A stretch of DNA of 64,000 nt. It comes from Telluribacter roseus. Its GTDB lineage: Bacteria; Bacteroidota; Bacteroidia; Cytophagales; Spirosomataceae. Positions within the stretch are counted from its first letter, which is position 1. Each line of letters opens with the position of its first letter. The translations under genes were made by a program, and so were the position numbers. The DNA lies in the NCBI RefSeq assembly GCF_017355915.2, contig NZ_JAFEUV020000001.1:620001-684000 (forward strand), written 5' to 3'. Shown piece by piece: positions 32,929-42,780 of the stretch. Below the pieces are notes generated by a model, which saw nothing but the letters and a program-made list of their open reading frames with translations, had not been told where the DNA came from and ran no database searches.

Positions 32929-33558
32929 CTACCACTTTACCCGGGTAGGAGCCGTCGGGGTCCGCTGCTGCAGATTACGCATCAGCTCCGGATAGCGGTA
33001 GTTTAACTTAAAGAATTCAAGGGAATCAACGACAACACGCTGCGGCAGTGTTGTCGTTTCCTGCTTTAGGACGGGTACCAGTATCTCGTGGTGTACAGAG
33101 GCCTGGTTGTCGGCGTTGGTAGACAGGCACAGGGCATGCATGCACTCAATATCCTCCTTCTCATTGCGCCCCACAAACATCATCATATTCATAGCAATGG
33201 GGGTTTCTTCGTTCAGCATGTTTATGCTGATCTGCAGGGTAGTGTTGAGTATATAGCTCGCCATGCCCGCATAGATGTTCTTGACAGATCGGATGGTTAC
33301 CTTACCATCGGGTTGAATATTGAGTACATCTTTATAAACTACATTCCGGCTGCTGTCGAGCCAGAAGCGCTCGTACTTGCCTTTGAGGTGCCGGATATCC
33401 CTTTTTTCTTCAACGGAGTAGTCAATGGCTTCACCTTCAATCAGGTCATGAATATCGACAAAGGTAGGTAGTTCGTTTTCAAATGTTTCGAGCAGACTTC
33501 TTTTACGGGCTTTTTTCTTGAGCTGTTTTATCTTGGGGTTAAAGTCGATCTTGTTCAT
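32929..33558 (-). CDS. Hypothetical protein, 209 residues
   Basis: A soluble protein read from ATG 33558 (MNKIDFNPKIKQLKKKARKR); the frame extends to 33612, but the added residues look non-coding. It has a basic N-terminus and a mixed alpha/beta body containing FVDIHDLIEGEAIDYSVEEKR and a proline/arginine-rich end. No motif recognised. It is convergent with the ECF operon. Confidence 0.5.
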   Translation of the reverse strand: MNKIDFNPKIKQLKKKARKRSLLETFENELPTFVDIHDLIEGEAIDYSVEEKRDIRHLKGKYERFWLDSSRNVVYKDVLNIQPDGKVTIRSVKNIYAGMASYILNTTLQISINMLNEETPIAMNMMMFVGRNEKEDIECMHALCLSTNADNQASVHHEILVPVLKQETTTLPQRVVVDSLEFFKLNYRYPELMRNLQQRTPTAPTRVKW

Positions 33559-33743
33559 ACGCTTTCTTACAGATAGAGGGAGTAAATAGTGAGTGTAAAG
33601 AATAGAAAGCAAAAAGCGTGCATATTTCGTTTACTGATTACTATTCTATAAATAAACATCCGTTAAGATTCCTTACAAGTTAAAGAATCTTTTTATTTGG
33701 AAAAAGCATCTAATCTAATCTTGAATTATTACTACTACTGACT

Positions 33744-36700
33744 ATGACCTCCACCCAAACCATACCCTATACACCTACCTATCCCATTCGTGTGGTTACG
33801 GCTGGTAGCCTGTTTGACGGGCACGATGCCGCTATCAACATCATGCGTCGCCTGATGCAGGCCTCGGGGGTAGAGGTGATCCACCTGGGCCATAACCGAT
33901 CGGTTCAGGAGATCGTGGAGACGGCTATTCAGGAAGATGCGCAGGGGATAGCTGTGACGAGCTACCAGGGCGGCCATATGGAGTTTTTTAAGTATATGTA
34001 CGACTTGCTACGGGAGCGTGGTGCCGGCCACATCCGGCTCTTTGGTGGGGGAGGAGGCACCATACTACCATCCGAAATTGATGAGTTGCATGACTACGGC
34101 ATCACGCGGATCTACTCACCCGACGATGGGCGCAGCATGGGCCTGCAGGGGATGATCAATGATCTGGTGCAGCAGTGCGACTTCCCGACCCGGCTGTGGG
34201 AGCTGAACGGTCAGCTCAAGAAGTTACCCGAGACCAAAGATACAAAGCTCATCGCCCGGCTGATTTCCGAAGCCGAAAATGGTACGCCGGAGTTCAAGGC
34301 GGTCAGTGCCAGCCTGCAGGCTATCGGGCAGCTACAGGCTCCCGTTATTGGTATCACCGGTACCGGTGGAGCCGGCAAATCGTCGCTGGTGGATGAGCTG
34401 ATCCGTCGTTTTTTGTTAGATCACATTGACAAAACCGTAGCTATTATTTCCGTTGATCCGACCAAGCGCCGTTCGGGCGGTGCCCTGCTGGGGGATCGCA
34501 TCCGGATGAACTCGCTGAATCCGGAGTTTCACGGAGGGAGGGTGTACATGCGTTCGCTGGCAACGCGCGGGGGCAACCGGAGCCTGAGCCGGCACGTACG
34601 CGATGCGATTGACGTATGCAGGCTGGCTCACTTTGACCTGATCCTGCTCGAGTCGTCGGGTATTGGTCAGTCGGATACCGAAATCACCGAGTACGCCGAT
34701 ATCTGCCTGTACGTGATGACGGCCGAATACGGAGCCGCTACGCAGCTGGAGAAGATCGATATGCTGGACTTTGCGGACCTGATCGCCATCAACAAATTTG
34801 ACAAGCGGGGCTCGCTCGATGCGCTCCGTGACGTACGCAAGCAGTACCGCCGCAATCATAACCTCTGGGAGGCGGACGAAGAAAGTCTGCCTGTGTACGG
34901 TACCATAGCGGCCCAGTTCAACGACAGCGGCATGAATGCCCTCTACTATAAGCTGATGGAACTGGTAGCCCGGAAGACCGGGCAGACAGGCTGGCAGGAG
35001 GGAAATCTGGCGGCCACGGCTCCCTTGCCGCTGTCTACCTATTCCCGGAGCCAGGCTTCGATCATCTCTCCGGACCGCGTCAGGTACCTGGCCGAGATCG
35101 TAGAGAACGCCCGCCATTACCAGCAGTTTGTGGAGGAACAGACTACCCTGGCCCGGCAGCTGTATCAGCTGGACGGTACCCTGAAAATCCTGGAAGCAGC
35201 GGGTAAATCAAGTATACATGAGGAGTTGAGACAGATGCGTCAGGAGCTGGAAGGTCGACTGCACCACGAATGCCGCCGGCTGCTCCACGAGTGGCCCGCT
35301 ATGGTTGATAAATACAAGCAGGATACCTACCAGTACCACGTGCGGGATAAGGTAATCGAGCAGGACCTGTACGTACAGACGCTCTCGAAGCTACGGGTAC
35401 CTAAGGTAGCACTGCCCCGCTACAACGACTGGGGCGACCTGCTGCGCTGGCTACTTACCGAAAACGTACCGGGCGAATTCCCCTACACGGCCGGAGTATT
35501 TCCCCTGAAGCGGGCCAGCGAAGATCCTACCCGTATGTTTGCGGGTGAGGGCGGTCCGGAGCGTACCAACCGACGCTTCCATTACGTATCTAAAGAAATG
35601 CCCGCCAAGCGCCTGTCCACGGCCTTTGATTCGGTCACGCTCTATGGCGAAGATCCCGATCACCGCCCTGATATATACGGCAAGGTAGGTAACTCGGGTG
35701 TCAGTATATGTACTCTGGATGATGCCAAGAAACTATACAGCGGATTCAACCTGTGTGATCCGGCTACGTCGGTATCCATGACCATCAACGGACCTGCCCC
35801 CATGCTGCTGGGCTTCTTCCTGAATGCCGCCATTGATCAGCAGTGTGAGCTGTATATCAACGAGCGGGGAGGGAAGGAACAGGGCATTCAGGAAGGATGG
35901 CTCCGGCCCTTTGAAGTACCTGCATCGGCGCAGTACCGGGGAAGTATACCCGAAGGAAACAACGGGCTGGGACTGATGCTGCTGGGTACTACCGGCGACA
36001 AGGTACTACCGGTTGAGGTATATCAGAAGATTAAGGCCCATACGCTCCGGCAGGTACGGGGTACGGTACAGGCCGATATCCTCAAGGAAGACCAGGCTCA
36101 GAATACCTGCATATTCTCTACCGAATTTGCCCTGCGTATGATGGGCGACATCCAGGAGTACTTTATCCAGCAGCAGGTTCGCAATTTCTACTCGGTATCT
36201 ATATCGGGTTACCACATAGCCGAGGCAGGAGCCAATCCTATTTCGCAGCTCGCCTTTACCCTATCCAACGGCTTTACCTTTGTGGAGTACTACTTGTCGC
36301 GGGGCATGCACATCGACGATTTTGCGCCTAATCTTTCCTTCTTCTTCTCCAATGGCATGGACCCCGAGTACACCGTACTGGGACGCGTAGCGCGGCGTAT
36401 CTGGGCCAAAGCCATGAAGCACAAGTACAAGGGCAACGACCGCAGCCAGAAGCTCAAGTACCATATCCAGACCTCCGGGCGCAGTCTGCACGCGCAGGAG
36501 ATTGCCTTTAATGATATACGTACTACCCTGCAGGCCCTGCTGGCTATCTATGACAACTGCAATTCCCTGCACACCAACGCCTACGACGAAGCCATCACTA
36601 CACCTACGGAGGAGAGTGTGCGCCGGGCCATGGCCATTCAACTTATCATCAACAAGGAGTTTGGGCTAACTAAAAACGAGAATCCCCTGCAGGGCTCCTT

Positions 36701-37157
36701 CATCGTAGAGGAACTGACCGATCTGGTAGAGGAGGCTGTCTATCAGGAGTTCCTGAGCCTCAACGAGCGGGGAGGGGTACTGGGAGCCATGGAGCGGATG
36801 TACCAGCGCGGCAAGATCCAGGACGAATCCATGTACTACGAGATGCAGAAGCATACGGGCGCTCTCCCGATCATTGGAGTCAATACCTTCCTGGATCCGG
36901 CGGGATCGCCTACCATTATCCCACGTGAAGTGATACGGGCGTCGGAGGAAGAAAAACAGTATGCCGTGTCGTCGCGTAAGGCTTTTCAGGAGCGGAATAA
37001 GGAGGAGGCAGACGCGAAGCTGAAAGAGTTGCAACGCGTAGCTCTGGCTAACGGCAATGTGTTTGAAGGGCTGATGGAGGCTACCAAGGTATCTAGCCTG
37101 GGACAACTGTCTTCGGCCCTGTACCAGGTAGGAGGCCAATACCGGCGCAATATGTAA
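33744..37157 (+). CDS. icmF: Fused isobutyryl-CoA mutase (IcmF)
   Basis: An 1137-residue adenosylcobalamin enzyme with three parts. Residues 1-150 are the B12-binding domain with D25-G-H27 as lower axial ligand in [10 protein letters not shown]. Residues 200-400 are the MeaB-like GTPase chaperone with P-loop GTGGAGKSS (206-214) and NKFDKRG. The rest is the acyl-CoA mutase TIM barrel, with [10 protein letters not shown] and [11 protein letters not shown]. The Phe in GVFPLK marks isobutyryl-CoA/butyryl-CoA interconversion rather than methylmalonyl-CoA (which has Tyr). The built-in G domain loads and repairs cobalamin. Followed by a very strong bidirectional terminator. Confidence 0.93.
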   Translation: MTSTQTIPYTPTYPIRVVTAGSLFDGHDAAINIMRRLMQASGVEVIHLGHNRSVQEIVETAIQEDAQGIAVTSYQGGHMEFFKYMYDLLRERGAGHIRLFGGGGGTILPSEIDELHDYGITRIYSPDDGRSMGLQGMINDLVQQCDFPTRLWELNGQLKKLPETKDTKLIARLISEAENGTPEFKAVSASLQAIGQLQAPVIGITGTGGAGKSSLVDELIRRFLLDHIDKTVAIISVDPTKRRSGGALLGDRIRMNSLNPEFHGGRVYMRSLATRGGNRSLSRHVRDAIDVCRLAHFDLILLESSGIGQSDTEITEYADICLYVMTAEYGAATQLEKIDMLDFADLIAINKFDKRGSLDALRDVRKQYRRNHNLWEADEESLPVYGTIAAQFNDSGMNALYYKLMELVARKTGQTGWQEGNLAATAPLPLSTYSRSQASIISPDRVRYLAEIVENARHYQQFVEEQTTLARQLYQLDGTLKILEAAGKSSIHEELRQMRQELEGRLHHECRRLLHEWPAMVDKYKQDTYQYHVRDKVIEQDLYVQTLSKLRVPKVALPRYNDWGDLLRWLLTENVPGEFPYTAGVFPLKRASEDPTRMFAGEGGPERTNRRFHYVSKEMPAKRLSTAFDSVTLYGEDPDHRPDIYGKVGNSGVSICTLDDAKKLYSGFNLCDPATSVSMTINGPAPMLLGFFLNAAIDQQCELYINERGGKEQGIQEGWLRPFEVPASAQYRGSIPEGNNGLGLMLLGTTGDKVLPVEVYQKIKAHTLRQVRGTVQADILKEDQAQNTCIFSTEFALRMMGDIQEYFIQQQVRNFYSVSISGYHIAEAGANPISQLAFTLSNGFTFVEYYLSRGMHIDDFAPNLSFFFSNGMDPEYTVLGRVARRIWAKAMKHKYKGNDRSQKLKYHIQTSGRSLHAQEIAFNDIRTTLQALLAIYDNCNSLHTNAYDEAITTPTEESVRRAMAIQLIINKEFGLTKNENPLQGSFIVEELTDLVEEAVYQEFLSLNERGGVLGAMERMYQRGKIQDESMYYEMQKHTGALPIIGVNTFLDPAGSPTIIPREVIRASEEEKQYAVSSRKAFQERNKEEADAKLKELQRVALANGNVFEGLMEATKVSSLGQLSSALYQVGGQYRRNM

Positions 37158-37172
37158 TGGAGTTGTAGGAGG

Positions 37173-37225
37173 GTATAAAAAAGGGGGAGCCACAGCTACT
37201 AGCTGTGGCTCCCCCTTTTTTATAC
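37173..37225. terminator. Perfect 26-bp inverted repeat, bidirectional terminator
   Basis: Arms at 37173-37198 and 37200-37225 pair without mismatch around one base. The stem core is GGGGGAGCCACAGCTA and each end carries six A or T residues, giving a U-tract on both strands. It separates icmF from the converging SulP gene. Confidence 0.9.
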
Positions 37226-37233
37226 TCAAACTA

Positions 37234-38811
37234 TTAATGAGCTCCTACCTTCGTAACCTCAGGTATGGCTATGGTCTTCACCGTAATGTTCTTGAGGGGC
37301 GCGGTGTGCTTCTTGAAGTTCTCAATAATCTCAAGTACATCGTAGTCGATCGCTACCGATTTGGAACCATCGATGATAATGGTTGAGTTCTCGGAAAGAT
37401 CCTCCAGCGTATGGTTGATACTACCTTTGTTCAGGAAGGTTACTTCTTCCGAAAGAATCAGCTTAACCACATTGCCGTTGGATTGCTCCTCTTTAACGTA
37501 GTGGTGCGAATGCTCGTAGTTCTTACGGAGAATGAAGTAGATGGCCACTGCCATACCAATCGCGATTCCCTTGAGCAGGTCCGTACTGAGGATAGCAATC
37601 ACTGTCACGATAAAAGGAACAAACTGGTTCCAGCCTAGCTTGTACATACCCTGGTACAGACTGAACTTGGATAGTTTGTAACCTACCACCAGCAGAATTG
37701 CCGCCAGCGAAGCCAACGGAATGTAGTTTAGGAGCGAAGGGATAAACATGGCCGAAAGTAACAGGATACAGCCATGGATAATCGTAGAGGCTTTTGTTCT
37801 ACCCCCCGAGCCGATATTGGCTGAGCTCCGTACAATTACCTGTGTAATAGGCAGACCACCAATCAGACCTGACACCAGATTACCGATACCCTGGGCTTTC
37901 AGCTCACGGTTGGTAGGCGTAGTACGCTTGAAGGGGTCAAGCTTATCCGTAGCTTCCACGCACAGCAGGGTCTCGATACTGGCTACTATAGCCAGCGTAA
38001 AGGCTACTGTATATACCTGTGGATTAGTAAGTGCTGAGAAATCAGGGAACTTGAAGAAGCTCAGGAACTCGCTGGGACTGCTCGCTACCGGTAGCTGTAC
38101 CAGGTGCTTTCCTTTAAGCGCCCACTCAGGCATGGAAGTCATGAAAAACAGGTTGATCAGGATACCAAGAATTACCACAAACAGGGCACCCGGTACAAAC
38201 TTGAACAACTGGATACGTCTCATAAATGGCTGCTCAAACAGGATCAGAAGACCCAGTGAGATAGCCGAGATGATAATAGCCCCCATGCTGTTGTATCTGA
38301 GGGCATAGTAGATCTGGGTGAAGGTATTATGACCATCCATCTGGGCAAATGCTTCGTCCCCGATGAAGTCTTCGTCATAACCTAGTGCATGCGGGATTTC
38401 TTTCAGGATCAGCGTAATACCAATAGCCGCCAGCATACCTTTGATGACAGACGAAGGGAAGTAGTACCCAAATACACCCGCTTTCAGAAATCCGGCTATT
38501 AATTGAATAATACCGGCCAGACATACTGCTGTCAGGAAGGCCTCGAAACTACCCAGGGTACTGATCGCGTTCACAACGATTACAACCAGACCGGCAGCCG
38601 GACCCGAAACTCCCAGTGGAGATCCACTCAGTGAGCCCACTACTATACCCCCGATTATACCGGCAATAACCCCGGAAAACAATAGATCAGGGCGTCCGGT
38701 TGAGGCAAGTGCAATACCCAGACACAGGGGTAACGCAACAAGATAAACTACCAGACCGGCGGGTAAATCTGATTTGATGTTGGCAAAAAAGCCCTTATTA
38801 TTATCTAACAT
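37234..38811 (-). CDS. SulP family anion transporter with STAS domain
   Basis: A 525-residue transporter with about 10-14 membrane helices beginning at LPAGLVVYLVALPLCLGIALAS, the SulP signature region, and a C-terminal cytoplasmic STAS domain (about 430-525, with IIIDGSKSVAIDYDVLEIIENF). It lies 35 bp downstream of a beta-carbonic anhydrase on the same strand. Known SulP proteins carry sulfate, bicarbonate (BicA) or other anions; the neighbour argues for bicarbonate uptake or exchange. Specificity is inferred from context only. Confidence 0.88.
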   Translation of the reverse strand: MLDNNKGFFANIKSDLPAGLVVYLVALPLCLGIALASTGRPDLLFSGVIAGIIGGIVVGSLSGSPLGVSGPAAGLVVIVVNAISTLGSFEAFLTAVCLAGIIQLIAGFLKAGVFGYYFPSSVIKGMLAAIGITLILKEIPHALGYDEDFIGDEAFAQMDGHNTFTQIYYALRYNSMGAIIISAISLGLLILFEQPFMRRIQLFKFVPGALFVVILGILINLFFMTSMPEWALKGKHLVQLPVASSPSEFLSFFKFPDFSALTNPQVYTVAFTLAIVASIETLLCVEATDKLDPFKRTTPTNRELKAQGIGNLVSGLIGGLPITQVIVRSSANIGSGGRTKASTIIHGCILLLSAMFIPSLLNYIPLASLAAILLVVGYKLSKFSLYQGMYKLGWNQFVPFIVTVIAILSTDLLKGIAIGMAVAIYFILRKNYEHSHHYVKEEQSNGNVVKLILSEEVTFLNKGSINHTLEDLSENSTIIIDGSKSVAIDYDVLEIIENFKKHTAPLKNITVKTIAIPEVTKVGAH

Positions 38812-38846
38812 ATCGCTAGTCTTTTGAAAAAATAGTCTTGATTAAT

Positions 38847-39494
38847 TTAGTTTAACACGCCAGTGTCAAACTTATACACGTTATCAATTTCACTGTTATC
38901 CCTGACGGTCACGTCCAGGTCTTTCAGATAGCCGTTGGCGATGTCATAGACCAGCCCGTGCAGGTGCAGGAACTGCCCACGGGCCCAGGCATTTTGTACG
39001 ATGGATGTTTTGGACAGGTCATATACCTGCTCCTGTACGTTCAGTTCTACCAGGCGGTCGGTTTTGGCCTTCTGGTCGTCGATGGCATCCAGTTCTTCTT
39101 TGTGCAGGCGGTACACGTCCTTGATATTGCGCAGCCAGTTGTCAATAAGACCCACCTGCTTGTTACCAAGGGCTGCGGCTACTCCACCGCAACCATAGTG
39201 TCCGCATACAATGATATGTCTTACGCCCAGTACATTTACTGAGTAGTCAAGTACGCTCAGCATGTTCATATCCGTATGTACGACCATGTTGGCGATGTTA
39301 CGGTGTACAAATATATCACCGGGCATGGTACCGGTTATTTCATTGGCAGGTACCCGACTATCCGAGCAACCAATCCATAGAAACTGGGGGCTTTGACCTT
39401 TGGCCAGCGTGCTGAAGAACTCAGGATTCTGACGGTTCATTTCTTCAACCCACTGCTTGTTTTGCTCAAAAAGTTTTTCGTATGCTAAAGCCAT
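38847..39494 (-). CDS. Beta-class carbonic anhydrase
   Basis: A 215-residue zinc enzyme interconverting CO2 and bicarbonate. Ligands and active-site residues: C43-S-D45-S-R47 (CSDSRVPA), H99 and C102 in GHYGCGG. IFVHRNIANM is also typical. It is the first gene of the carbonic anhydrase-SulP pair, which suggests coupled inorganic carbon handling. No signal peptide, so cytoplasmic. Confidence 0.95.
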   Translation of the reverse strand: MALAYEKLFEQNKQWVEEMNRQNPEFFSTLAKGQSPQFLWIGCSDSRVPANEITGTMPGDIFVHRNIANMVVHTDMNMLSVLDYSVNVLGVRHIIVCGHYGCGGVAAALGNKQVGLIDNWLRNIKDVYRLHKEELDAIDDQKAKTDRLVELNVQEQVYDLSKTSIVQNAWARGQFLHLHGLVYDIANGYLKDLDVTVRDNSEIDNVYKFDTGVLN

Positions 39495-39706
39495 TGCTAT
39501 TTCAATTACAGAGTGAATAACGAGTGTAGTTTATGATATAAGGAGGCAGGAGCCCTCATGGGAGGACACTGCTGTTGGAAACAATAAATTAGGGTAATGA
39601 AGCATTGGCAATAACTACCAGGAGCTACTTACGGTTTTAGTGGCGCAGGCAAAAATGAGAGCTCATGCTCTTGTTTATCAGCGCACTAGGTAATAATGAA
39701 GGGAAT

Positions 39707-40003
39707 CTACACCAGTTCAGGTGGAGGGGAAAACTGATTGGAATGGATAGAGGCAATCAGTTTGGACTTAAAGTAGTAGGCAATCTGAATGAGGGCAGGT
39801 ATAGAACTCTTATGAAAAACCATTTCAAAATTACTGAAATGCTTATCGAAGTAGTTATTACCCTTGACCTCCTCTTGTCCGTTTTCACATTCACCTGTGC
39901 ATTCAATGGCGGTCTCTTCACCGACAAAAAAAGTATCTATCACATTGGTAGCCTTACCAATGAAGTAGATAGTTGCCAGTATGAAGAACAGTCGCTTAAG
40001 CAA
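39707..40003 (-). CDS. Small exported hypothetical protein
   Basis: A 98-residue reading frame starting at TTG (no in-frame ATG upstream) with a hydrophobic N-terminus LKRLFFILATIYFIGKA, then acidic CTGECENGQEE and an aromatic C-terminal half. The composition looks like a small exported Bacteroidota protein and has a Cys-x3-Cys pair. An overlapping plus-strand frame (39665-40018) is less convincing. A minus-strand TACTTTTG at 40144-40151 could be a -7 element. Function unknown. Confidence 0.4.
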   Translation of the reverse strand: MLKRLFFILATIYFIGKATNVIDTFFVGEETAIECTGECENGQEEVKGNNYFDKHFSNFEMVFHKSSIPALIQIAYYFKSKLIASIHSNQFSPPPELV

Positions 40004-40240
40004 GGGTGCGTGTGTTAGGGTTGATGGTTTTTCCTTAGTGTAACGTTTATAAACCTTTTAGTGGTTCATTCCTAAGCATAACCTTAGCTGTCTGGATGTG
40101 GCAATTCCCACAATCCTTAAATCGGGCATTTGCCAAAAATACTCAAAAGTATAGTGAAAAAGTAGTATTAATGTACATATTTCCCCTAAAAAATCAAAAT
40201 TAGCCAACGATAAAAGGAAAAACCGGAGCGGCTGGTGCCT

Positions 40241-40272
40241 AAAAAAAGGGACAATTTATTGTCCCTTTTTTT
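40241..40272. terminator. Bidirectional terminator with A/T tracts
   Basis: AAAAAAAGGGACAA and TTGTCCCTTTTTTT pair perfectly over 14 bp around TTTA. It lies 8 bp beyond the stop of the 34-residue gene on the minus strand. Confidence 0.88.
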
Positions 40273-40280
40273 CTGAAATC

Positions 40281-40385
40281 TTATCGCTTGTAGCCTCTTT
40301 CGTGGTTTTCGAGCCAGCGCCCAACTATAAATGCTGCCGCTAGCAGAACAACGAAGAATAATATGGTGAGTATGTCCGTCAACAT
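40281..40385 (-). CDS. 34-residue single-span membrane protein
   Basis: ATG at 40385 to TAA at 40281 encodes a peptide that starts MLTDILTILFFVVLLAAAF, has one strong hydrophobic helix (4-21), and ends in a charged tail ENHERGYKR. The frame is bracketed by a candidate -7 element TATTTTTG (40422-40429) upstream and a strong terminator 8 bp downstream, which supports a real small gene. Such proteins often associate with larger membrane complexes, but no partner is evident. Confidence 0.6.
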   Translation of the reverse strand: MLTDILTILFFVVLLAAAFIVGRWLENHERGYKR

Positions 40386-40421
40386 ATGTCTGAATAATTT
40401 AGATTTCCGGTAAGACTGCTG

Positions 40422-40429
40422 CAAAAATA
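40422..40429 (-). promoter_or_regulatory. -7 element TATTTTTG of the small membrane protein
   Basis: Minus-strand match to TAnnTTTG 36 bp upstream of the start; no clear -33 element. Confidence 0.4.
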
Positions 40430-40468
40430 AAGAGGGAAATGGATCTTCCCGAATCTTATTATAAAAAA

Positions 40469-41593
40469 TTACAAAACTCCCTTGGTAGATGGTAGTACAT
40501 CCAGTGCTTTCATGTCACGGCGTACGGCCATCTTGATGGCCTTGGCAAAGGCCTTAAAGATGGATTCGATCTTGTGGTGCTCGTTCTGGCCCTCCACCTT
40601 GATGTTCAGGTTGGACAGCGACGTATCCGTAAAGCTCTTGAAGAAGTGGTGGAACATTTCGGTAGGCATGTCGCCAATCTTCTCCCGCTTGAACTCCGCT
40701 TCCCACACCAGCCAGGGGCGGCCCGAGAAGTCGATAGCCACCTGAGCCAGGGCCTCATCCATCGGCAACAGGAAGCCATAGCGGTAGATACCCCGCTTAT
40801 CGCCCAGGGCCTGGCGGTACGCCTCACCCAGAGCCAGTCCGGTATCTTCGATGGTATGGTGCTCGTCGATGTGCAGGTCTCCATCCACCCTGATCGTCAG
40901 GTCCGCGCCCGAGTGACGCGCCAGTTGGTCGAGCATGTGGTCAAAGAAGCCCAGTCCGGTATGGATGTCGGAGCGGCCGCTGCCGTCCAGGTTCAGCTCC
41001 ACCTTTATTTTGGTCTCTTTGGTATTGCGCTCTACCGAAGCGGTACGGGCAGGTAGCTTCAGGTGTTCAAAGATCAGGTCCCAGTCGTCCGTTACGAGCG
41101 CAGTAGCCTGCTTCTGCTCGTCGGTCAGGCCTTCGGTAGGTACCTTGGGCGCGATCAGGATCGCTTTGGCCCCCAGGTTCACCGCCAGTTGCACATCCGT
41201 AAAGCGGTCGCCAATGACGTAGCTGTTGGCCAAGTCGTACTCTTCGCTAAAGTACTGCGTCAGCAGTCCGGTAGCGGGCTTGCGGGTAGGCGCGTTTTCG
41301 TGGGGGAACGAGCGGTCGATATGAACGGCTTCAAAATGGATATTTTCCCCTTCGAGCGTCCGCATCATCTTGTTGTGAGCGGGCCAGAAGGTATCTTCAG
41401 GGAATGAATCCGTACCCAATCCGTCCTGGTTGGTTACCATTACGAGCTCGAAGTCGGTTTCTTCGGCGATGCGACGCAGGTTGGACAGCGCTTTGGGCAG
41501 GTACTCGAGTTTTTCGAGGGAGTCAACCTGAAAATCGGTAGGAGGTTCGACGATGATCGTACCGTCGCGGTCAATGAATAATACTTTTTTCAT
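40469..41593 (-). CDS. hisB: Bifunctional histidinol-phosphatase/imidazoleglycerol-phosphate dehydratase
   Basis: A 374-residue histidine biosynthesis enzyme catalysing two non-consecutive steps. The N-terminal HAD phosphatase has D8 and D10 in FIDRDGTI. From about residue 185 the dehydratase domain shows [37 protein letters not shown] (metal-binding histidines) and [13 protein letters not shown]. The bifunctional form is usual in Bacteroidota and enterobacteria. It stands alone here, not in a his operon. The sequence AACTTTGCCG upstream resembles the -7 context but lacks the TA. Confidence 0.96.
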   Translation of the reverse strand: MKKVLFIDRDGTIIVEPPTDFQVDSLEKLEYLPKALSNLRRIAEETDFELVMVTNQDGLGTDSFPEDTFWPAHNKMMRTLEGENIHFEAVHIDRSFPHENAPTRKPATGLLTQYFSEEYDLANSYVIGDRFTDVQLAVNLGAKAILIAPKVPTEGLTDEQKQATALVTDDWDLIFEHLKLPARTASVERNTKETKIKVELNLDGSGRSDIHTGLGFFDHMLDQLARHSGADLTIRVDGDLHIDEHHTIEDTGLALGEAYRQALGDKRGIYRYGFLLPMDEALAQVAIDFSGRPWLVWEAEFKREKIGDMPTEMFHHFFKSFTDTSLSNLNIKVEGQNEHHKIESIFKAFAKAIKMAVRRDMKALDVLPSTKGVL

Positions 41594-41709
41594 GTAGGGG
41601 AACCGGTCAATGGCAGACGCCTCTGCATCTGTACGGCAAAGTTGGGGAATCGGGAGCGAAAAGCGAAAAGTGGGGAGGTAAAAGTGACGAGTTAATAGCG
41701 AAAAGTAGT

Positions 41710-41760
41710 GTATACTACCCCAGAGGGAACAGAATTTTGTAAGCCCCCGGGGTAGTATAC
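41710..41760. repeat. Inverted repeat in the hisB-DoxX gap
   Basis: Perfect 12-bp arms GTATACTACCCC/GGGGTAGTATAC separated by 27 nt, in a 220-bp gap. It may be a terminator for the leftward DoxX gene or an operator. Repeated GCGAAAAG words lie just to its left (about 41658-41703). No gene in the gap. Confidence 0.4.
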
Positions 41761-41813
41761 TGGATAGTATAGTACGCTGCGGTTGGCTGGTGTAGTCAGG
41801 TACCTGGCCGGCG

Positions 41814-42170
41814 TCAGAAGCGGAAGTAAGCTACCGTAGCCGATAGGACAAATACCACCACCAGCATGGGCAGTACCTTGTATTCTTTTTTGTTGAGGTG
41901 TACAAAGAAGGCCCCCACCATAACCAGACTAAAACCAACCGCTGCCAGGGGTGTCAGGACAGGAAAGATGCCGGTTAGCTGCGGAAGGATAATGCCGATG
42001 ATTCCCAGCAGTTCCAGTACCCCTATTACCCGTATAGGTACTACGGAGTCGCCGGGTTTTAGCTGTTGCTTCTCGATGAGCTGATTTTTGGTCGAAGTAA
42101 GTTTCATCACTACGGGCATGACGAAAAATGCCGCCAGTAGTCCCTGAAGTACCCAAAGTGTCGTTTCCAT
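41814..42170 (-). CDS. DoxX-family membrane protein
   Basis: A 118-residue protein with four membrane helices: [60 protein letters not shown] and [17 protein letters not shown]. The [11 protein letters not shown] segment is typical of DoxX/DoxD-like proteins. It is divergent from an HxlR regulator with 128 bp between, so the regulator probably controls it, as often seen for redox or quinone-responsive HxlR-DoxX pairs. Confidence 0.85.
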   Translation of the reverse strand: METTLWVLQGLLAAFFVMPVVMKLTSTKNQLIEKQQLKPGDSVVPIRVIGVLELLGIIGIILPQLTGIFPVLTPLAAVGFSLVMVGAFFVHLNKKEYKVLPMLVVVFVLSATVAYFRF

Positions 42171-42243
42171 ATCATTACTTTTTTAGGTATAAAAAAATTG
42201 TTTTGATGATGGGACAAACTTATTTACATTAGCTATACAAAAT

Positions 42244-42283
42244 ATAGTACTATCCTTGCGGATAGCACTATACATCAGGATAG
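42244..42283. promoter_or_regulatory. Putative HxlR operator
   Basis: ATAGTACTATCC-TTGC-GGATAGCACTAT (42244-42271) is an inverted repeat with one mismatch, and a third GGATAG box follows at 42278-42283. It lies in the divergent DoxX/HxlR promoter region, 28 bp before the HxlR start. Confidence 0.55.
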
Positions 42284-42298
42284 TAAAAGGAAACAGCG

Positions 42299-42658
42299 AT
42301 GGAAACAACAATAGACGTAGAGCATACCGTGGAGGCATGTACGCAGATGATAGTCCCCGTCAGAGATGCGCTTGATGTATTGAACGGACGGTGGAAGCTG
42401 CCCATACTGGTCTCACTGACCTTTGGGAAGAAGCGTTTCAAGCAGATAGCCCGGGAGGTACACGGCATTACCGATAAGATGCTGTCCAAAGAATTAAAAG
42501 ACCTGGAGGTGAACCAGCTGGTCCGGAGGGATGTCTATGATACCTTTCCTCCAACGGTGGAGTACTCCATTACAGAGCACGGGCAGACCCTGGAAAGAGT
42601 AATCAATGAACTACGTATCTGGGGGATGGAACACCGGAGAAAGATAATCGGGAAGTAG
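42299..42658 (+). CDS. HxlR-family transcriptional regulator
   Basis: A 119-residue winged-helix regulator. CTQMIVPVRDALDVLNGRWKLPILVSLTFGKKRFKQI and the wing DTFPPTVEYSITEHGQTL are the HxlR hallmarks, with ITDKMLSKELKDLE as recognition helix. Its single Cys near the N-terminus (Cys14) could act as a redox or electrophile sensor, as in related family members. It is divergent from a DoxX gene across an inverted-repeat operator, so negative autoregulation and control of DoxX are likely. Confidence 0.93.
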   Translation: METTIDVEHTVEACTQMIVPVRDALDVLNGRWKLPILVSLTFGKKRFKQIAREVHGITDKMLSKELKDLEVNQLVRRDVYDTFPPTVEYSITEHGQTLERVINELRIWGMEHRRKIIGK

Positions 42659-42780
42659 GTAGTCCGGGAAAAGTTATAGGTACCTGCTGAGGCCATAAGG
42701 GAGGAGGCAGGGGAGTATCGTCATAGGGGTACAGCGACCGTTACGCCGCTGTCGCTAATCAGTACTTACCTGTCTCACCT

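Noticed and set aside
39665-40018. Plus-strand 117-codon frame overlapping the small exported protein
   Set aside because: No signal or domain, and its composition is less protein-like than the minus-strand frame with a hydrophobic N-terminus; both remain uncertain.
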